A stretch of DNA of 64,000 nucleotides from Chrysomallon squamiferum. Lineage: Eukaryota > Mollusca > Gastropoda > Neomphalida > Peltospiridae. The notes under the pieces were generated by a model. It had not been told where the DNA came from, searched no databases, and saw nothing but the letters and a program-made list of their open reading frames with translations. Location: assembly GCA_012295275.1 (NCBI GenBank), contig CM022671.1:7650227-7714226 (forward strand). Direction: 5' to 3'. Position 1 is the stretch's first letter; each line of letters starts with the position of its first letter. Below, piece by piece: positions 58,176 through 64,000 of this stretch. Both the position numbers and the translations under genes were made by a program.

Positions 58176-58416
58176 TTATCTACGAGCTTCTGGTCGACGT
58201 ATAGCTGTCTGTGCACGACCACGATTTTTAGCTTCAGGTCTTAGTCCATGACGTTCAGGCTGCAATGATGCTTGTACAATGTCATCTGAATACACAGAGT
58301 GCGAGTGAACAGCATTGGTTGCAACAGCCTTTTTCTTGTACGACCCAGTCATCGATTTAAGCATTTGTAACAGAGCTGATGGAGCGACATTTAACTTGAG
58401 AAGGTCTAGCAAAATT
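58176..58416 (-). CDS. MZT2: MZT2 coding exon 2
   Basis: Completes the Lys codon, then ILLDLLKLNVAPSALLQMLK and a basic tail ending AIRRPEARR before TAA. Confidence 0.92.
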
Positions 58417-58882
58417 CTGAAAAATTAAAAATGCTTGTAAAATTCAATATTATGTATATGTTTTTGTGCTCTGTATGTTTTAATATCATAAATAATTTTG
58501 AAAATTTGGGACAATATTTTTTATTTATTATTACTGACTATCATTTCTGCTTTCTATATAATATTTAATTCCATGCTCAGTATGATCTGTCCTTTGTATA
58601 TTTAATTATTCTACAAAATAAAAATGTAAAGTTAACTTTTTATATATTGTTTGATAATTTGAATTTGTTTTTGTGGGGTTTTTTTATAGAATTTTTAAGT
58701 ATACATGAACCACAAACATACTTAAAAACATCAGGATCTAAAACAACTCCAGCAAGTTGTGACAATTCATACAGTTCCGTTTCTTCTGGTGTCAAAACAT
58801 TTTTACTGAGCAGAGTAAATCTCAGCACTTCTGACTTCATAGTAGACATCGTGTCAGCACTGAAAAATACCGTCTTATGATT
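58176..58882 (-). CDS. MZT2: Mitotic-spindle organizing protein 2 (MOZART2), two exons
   Basis: Exon 58882-58722 has the acceptor ttgtggtttcag, a short 5' UTR and ATG at 58849; donor GTTTTTAA|gtatgt. Exon 58416-58176 has the acceptor tttttcag and stop TAA. The joined protein is 122 aa: LTPEETELYELSQLAG, LDPDVFKILLDLLKLNVAPS and ALLQMLKSMTG are near identical to human MZT2 (LSTEEMELYELAQAAG, IDPDVFKILVDLLKLNVAPL). The family binds the gamma-tubulin ring complex at centrosomes. The N-terminus is shorter than the human one and the C-terminus is basic and Arg-rich. An in-frame Met upstream falls in the intron and is not used. A minus-strand donor-like CG|gtaagaat at about 59701 could end a non-coding first exon. 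Convergent with NCoR, divergent from OSBP. Confidence 0.93.
58722..58849 (-). CDS. MZT2: MZT2 coding exon 1
   Basis: MSTMKSEVLRFTLLSKNVL then TPEETELYELSQLAG... to DPDVF, ending after two bases of the Lys codon; a second Met (residue 4) is an equally possible start. Confidence 0.9.
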
Positions 58883-60794
58883 CTGAAACCACAAAATTAA
58901 AAATTAACAAGTTACATATAAATTTTAAATTATGTTTTTCAGAATAGACATAAATATGGAATACAGTCATTTTCTATCCTATTTTTAATTTTTATAATTT
59001 GGACAGCCTGTTTTTCATTAAATTTTTCTTTTCCACTCATATGTTCAATTTGATTTTGCTTATTACCATCCTGTGATGACTGCCAATACTGACTTTGTTA
59101 ATGGTTGTTATATTTGTGACCATGTATGTTTGGTTTGTTTGTCACAATATAGTCAATTTCATTTTCCAAACCCTGCTTCCTTTTAAAATATGGAACTGGA
59201 GTTGCAGTGTGTTGTCATGATGCTGACAATTCAATCAATCTTCATTCCTTGTATTTAGCCCCTATTTCCCTAGCCATTATTAGAATAATCCAAGAATTAG
59301 ACAAATTGTAACAACAGAACCAATATAACCACTATAATCTGTGTGTGTGTTTAAATTAGTTGTTTGAAAAAAATAATAATAATAATTAAAAACAATTTAG
59401 TATTTTAAAATAAAAATAAATAAATAAATATATATATATATATATATATACATTTTCTACTTCCAAATTAGTCTGCATAATCTTCTATATTTTAAAAGAG
59501 ACAGACAGTCAGAGAGACAGAAAAATCAATGCTCTTTTCGGTGATAATTAAAAGTCACATTATCATATTATGATTAACACCGTAAATGGCGTAATACATA
59601 AGTATGATAAGACTTAAGTTTAAATTTTACGTAATTACCATTTTAAATCATTATAATTTAAAGTTTTTTAATTTTATATTTTGTGAGTTTTTATTCTTAC
59701 CGAAAAGTTGATTGTTGTTATTCTTTTTTTCTTTTTTTTTTTTTTTTTTTTTTTTCACATTACAGCAACCGTGTATTAATAAACAAAACAGTTAATAAAA
59801 TTTTATTTTATTTCAGGAAGTAATGCTCTATTTTAATGACAAAATTTCTATTTTATTACGCTTCTTCATTATAGTAATAAACTAAAACAAAAAAGGAATA
59901 TGGGTCAGTCTATTTTATAAATACCATTACGTTAAAGCTATAAACTAAACAACAAGCTGTAATATATTTTACAAACATAAATCGAATGTTCCAAATACGT
60001 TTAATTTTTTTTTTAAATAGCAAAATTGTTTGATATCACATCAGTTGTAGAGATACTTTCGACGAAACTATGAAAATTACTTATCTGTATCAAGCATATA
60101 TATATATATATATTTATCTTCGAATGCGCCCATCTGAGGGGACAGAAATGAGAGAAAGGACCACAGAGATGTATTATTCAGTTAATTGGTGTTTGTAAGC
60201 GTTGTAATACTGACACATATTTAGTTGTCAGTCATCCATTTTCTTATATAAAGAAAAACTAGTTGCCGCCATTAAAAATAAATTTATATTCGCATTTTAA
60301 TAATTTTATTTATTTTATTTATTCACGTAAACGCTTAATTATATAACTTGTTTCGTTGTTATTGCATTTACACAGGTTATTATAATTTATTCGAAATTTC
60401 CAGAAAACTTATTTTACGAACTGATTTTTTAAAATTACAATAAAAATTTTCTTTGATAAATTTCAAGTGTTATATTTTTAGAAGTTAATTTGTGTTAATG
60501 TTCTTTTTGTTATGTCTCATTATGGTATGACTCTGCATGCTTGCGTTAGCTAATACAGAACGGTATTTAAGTCAAGCATTCTTTTTCCTATTAAGACTTT
60601 ATTTTGATAAGAAACATTTCTGCTTATATTTTTAATGAAAACACTAATAAAATAAAATAACGGAAGGATCTTGAAGACATTGTGTAACATTTAGAAAGTA
60701 GTATATATTATACGTCGTCCATTTTCGTTAAAATGATACATTTGTTTTGATGTTCTAATGAAGAGAAAAGAAAAATAACCTATCATCCAGCGGG
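58883..60794. promoter_or_regulatory. Divergent MZT2-OSBP upstream region
   Basis: Both genes point away from this interval, so it should hold both start sites. It contains (AT)n at 59428-59450, poly(T) at 59731-59756 and a more mixed-sequence segment at 60110-60270 and 60520-60790. No TATA or CpG-island signature can be defended. Confidence 0.4.
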
Positions 60795-60919
60795 ATGTCT
60801 GACATTGTAAAGCACCACCAATCTCAGTATAGAGGCTGGATATATAAATGGACAAATTATTTGAAAGGATACCAAAAACGTTGGTTTGTCCTGCAGAATG
60901 GTTTGCTGTCTTATTACAG
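60795..60919 (+). CDS. OSBP: Oxysterol-binding protein, first coding exon (PH domain start)
   Basis: ATG at 60795, donor TATTACAG|gtaatg; 41 codons plus two bases. [20 protein letters not shown] and [12 protein letters not shown] align with [30 protein letters not shown] of human OSBP. The PH domain of OSBP binds PI4P/Arf1 at the trans-Golgi while its C-terminal ORD exchanges sterol and PI4P. The PH domain begins about 12 residues from the Met, so the Gly/Ala-rich N-terminal extension of human OSBP is absent. The rest of the gene lies beyond the window. Confidence 0.9.
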
Positions 60920-63900
60920 GTAATGCTCGTGCCATTTCAAGGTTCTTGTTTGTTTCCGGTATCACGGCATAATGGACATTATTAATATTAATACCAACAT
61001 GTACACAAACTCTTAATAATGAAGGAAACTACTTATATTCTTTTTTTTTTTTTTACTTCTTTTTTTTTTTTTTTGACGTTGAATATAGTAGGATAATTTT
61101 ATGACAAGACACTATTAGCCAGCTTGTTTTGTAATGTTTAGTTTGCATATGGGGGGAAAAAAACTTCTAGTCCGAGTCTAGAATCTAAATCAAGAAGAAC
61201 CCAAATTTTGGGACCGTAATAAATACTACTATTAATAAATTAATAATATATATATTTCTTCTTATTTTTATATTTATATATTCATTCTTTGGTGAATTAT
61301 GCTTGGAAGCCTCCTGTTAAAGATCTGTCTTAGTGTCTAGGCTTTAACTTCAAGGAAACTGTTGTCATAATATGACAAAGTTTAAAACAGCGACAGGTCA
61401 AGGAAATATAGAATGGGCTTTGTAATGTTATTAAACAGAAGACTTCATGAACCAATCTGTAACAAAAATATTTATTTAGACATACACATGCACATATGTA
61501 TACACATACACACACACACATATACTTACATATATACATATAGTTATTTATACATACATACATATAATAGTATACAAAACACATATACATATATACATAC
61601 ATATATAGCATATTTTTTATGCACTTTATATAAAATTCAGTCAATTATTAAAATTTGAAAAATATCAAAACACAAATAATATTTTAATAATATTTTATTT
61701 AAGTTATTGTTAATAAAATGTGAGTAAAAAAATTAAAATAAAATGATATGGATGAGGTTTTTATATTTAGTATCAAGGTACTAATTAAACTGAAAAGATT
61801 TCCTTTTCATAAATTTAAAGATTAAACTTAGTCCTTTTTTCTTCTTTTCAGGAATTTTTTTATTTTTGACATTTTTCTTTTGTTTATTGCTTAATAAATA
61901 ATTTTTAAATAATTATAACAACAACATTCACTTGTGTAATCATTTACCTTTATTTCATTGGTTCACTAGCCATGCCAAAATAACTCTTTTGTTGCGCAAT
62001 TTCAGTTTTGTTTCCATTTGAATCTGTTTAGCTATGAATAAAATATTGGGTATAATATTTGCATACAAACATACATATTACTTGCCACAGATATTTTATA
62101 TGTACAGAATAAATTCATATTAATATTAATAAAACATTTCAGATTCTGATATATATTTCAAAATGAAGGAAAAAAAAAAAAAAAATGACAGTAAGAAAAA
62201 TGTGTCTTCATTTGTGTTGGCACATATTGTGTAACAAAAATGGTGTTTATTTTTTTTATATTTATAAAGTTCAAAATTGTACTGAAATATTTTAAGAAGA
62301 GTTTTATTTATTCTACTGCTAATTTAAGATAAATAAAGTATGTGAAGTTGTGTGATATCTTTTGTCAAAGACTGGTGTCTCCCATACATGGGTTATCAGT
62401 TGTTGTTTGCTACTGGGTCTTTATCTAAATCAGCATAATTATTATAAATAAATTACAATATTATTTGTTCTTGTTAATGCTAAAATTAAAATGGAATTAA
62501 ACATAATTTTTCTTTATTATTTTAAGTTATTTTATTTTAAGTTATTTTATTTTGTTATAATTTTAATTTTAACCAATTTAATATCATGTGGTGCAATGTA
62601 ATTATTCAAAAAAGAAGAAAAAAAAATAAATTGTTGATTCCTTTTTGCTTCAGCATTATTATTATTATTGCTGTAAGATACTTAACAGATACAATAATGT
62701 AAAATAAATATACCATAATTTATTATAGACCATGTAATTGTACATAACAGTATTTTTTTAACACATTTATATGCCAAGCACAGTACCAAAATCAAAACCC
62801 TTTACTTTTTTCTTTTTTTGTTAATCCATCTTTCTCATTAATGTTTTTTCTTTTTCTTTTTTGTTGTCTCATAATATTAATTGTCCTGATAAAACCAATA
62901 TACACTAATACGTTTGATTCTAATTATATGTTGTAACAGAAAATCTATTAACCCAGTGTAACAGATGGTGTTGTGTTGATTATCTCGGTCTTGGTATCAG
63001 TTCAAATTTCACATTTTTTTCTGGGGTAGTCAAAGTACCATTGAAAATATTCTCGCTGTAGCCCATTCATGTTCAGATTTTCTTTTTAATTTATAAAAAT
63101 CCATCCCTAACTATCCTAATAAGTAATACCAAAATGGATAGTAATAGACGTACATGTGTGTGTGTGTTTGTGTAAGTAAAATAATTTTGTCAGAATATGT
63201 ATAATAGTCATGAGAGTCGATGAGACTGATATAATAATGTTTTACAGAAATCATTCAGGCATTCTCATGTAGACTTATTTTGAATCATCTGTATCGTGTG
63301 GAAAGACAATGGCTGCAGAAACTATTACATTTGATTAAATCAATAAATTACTCATACATTTGTTCAGTTTAAAGCCATGACATGTATTTAATATCACTGA
63401 ATACATGCATGGTAGTTTTTTTTTAGTTCTATTAACTTTTCTTATAAAACACAAAGCTTATCTTAGAACTAAGATAGATAATGTTGAGTCGTGGTAGCTG
63501 TGCTTGACAACAGCATTAATTAACTTTACTATGATCATGTTTTCAAGCCATCCTGTCTTTGTCTACTCATTTGTAAATATTGTTTGTTAAAGATTGTATC
63601 CAGTGAATTTTCAGCATTAACGCAAGTTTTTGGTATAAATTTTAAATCATGCCTGAGTTAATTTAATAAATTATAGTTTATTTATTAACCGAGAAAAAAC
63701 AATAAAGGGGACAAAAAAAACAACAAAAAAAGAGGTTTCTACATCATTAATATTAATAACTGACTACTCACAGTGTAACATCTGTTGTAAACACATTACT
63801 GAATATCATATTTAAGATACCAGCAACGTTGTCTGAACAGTTAAAAGATTATATTCAAACAATGGACAAAAGAGGTAAGTATTTAGTAAATATTGACATT

Positions 63901-64000
63901 CCATTTAGATTATAATTTTTTATATATATATATATATATATATACATTATTTAATTAACCGTGACAATTTATTCTAATGAAGACTATGCTTGGTGTTGTA
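60920..64000 (+). other. OSBP intron 1 (incomplete)
   Basis: AT-rich with a CA/TA-rich simple region (61485-61600) and (AT)n at 63919-63944. The next OSBP PH-domain exon is not in the window. A weak exon-like block lies at 63774-63874. Confidence 0.65.
63774..63874 (+). other. Unidentified exon-like block
   Basis: Between ctactcacag and AGAG|gtaagt an open frame reads ...IPATLSEQLKDYIQTMDKR. The donor is strong and the peptide looks like a charged helix. It does not match the OSBP residues expected after the first exon, and I do not recognise it. It could be an alternative exon, part of another gene or chance. Confidence 0.22.

Noticed and set aside
61330-61658. ORFs on both strands in CA/TA-rich sequence
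   Set aside because: Tyr/Val/Cys and His/Thr/Tyr patterns come directly from simple repeats.
1-64000. CRISPR arrays, tRNA/rRNA genes, autonomous transposon ORFs, viral genes
   Set aside because: None seen: repeats are microsatellites or diverged local tandems without regular spacers, no cloverleaf or rRNA core was recognised, and no reverse transcriptase, integrase or transposase motifs were found.

Overview
The window is eukaryotic genomic DNA. It is very AT-rich and full of poly(T)/poly(A) runs and microsatellites. Long introns separate short GT-AG exons, and no bacterial gene organisation is visible. Several degenerate copies resemble a SINE tail that I associate with mollusc genomes (spacing like GTGCTNTCCTG...GGTGCATATAAAAGA), so the source is probably a lophotrochozoan, most likely a mollusc. 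That assignment is from memory and is inference.

Three protein-coding genes are supported. (1) Positions 135-55085, plus strand: 25 exons of an NCoR/SMRT-type nuclear receptor corepressor. The 5' end lies outside the window and the stop is inside. The joined exons keep one reading frame for about 2,581 residues. In order they encode an N-terminal TBL1/GPS2-interaction type region with a coiled coil, a deacetylase-activating domain plus SANT1, an acidic linker, an unusual cysteine-rich segment, SANT2, a very long disordered Pro/Ser/Gln-rich region held mostly in one 2.8-kb exon, two clear CoRNR-box receptor-binding motifs, and a C-terminus ending ...[12 protein letters not shown] like vertebrate NCoR. 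(2) Positions 58176-58882, minus strand: a two-exon mitotic-spindle organizing protein 2 (MOZART2) gene, 122 aa, convergent with NCoR. (3) From 60795, plus strand: the first coding exon of an oxysterol-binding protein (start of the PH domain); the rest of the gene runs off the window. MZT2 and OSBP are divergent and share a roughly 1.9-kb upstream interval.

Region by region: 292-19900 is a 19.6-kb NCoR intron with microsatellites, several distinct degenerate tandem duplications, two long hairpins, a SINE-like copy and a few islands of more complex sequence. 20020-29722 is a second large intron of mostly simple repeats with another SINE-like copy. 29723-49943 is the exon-dense part of NCoR. 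49944-53679 is the last intron. 55086-57520 is NCoR 3' sequence and the convergent junction, and 57521-58175 is the probable MZT2 3' UTR. 58883-60794 is the divergent intergenic region, and 60920-64000 is OSBP intron 1.

I did not find an obviously new system. The best leads are protein-level: a fourth CoRNR-like motif in the middle of NCoR, a degenerate third box near the C-terminus, and a Cys-rich insert between the SANT domains. At DNA level there are decayed tandem copies of two adjacent NCoR exons or exon ends, a near-perfect 55-bp hairpin, and a degenerate repeat array in the predicted MZT2 3' UTR.
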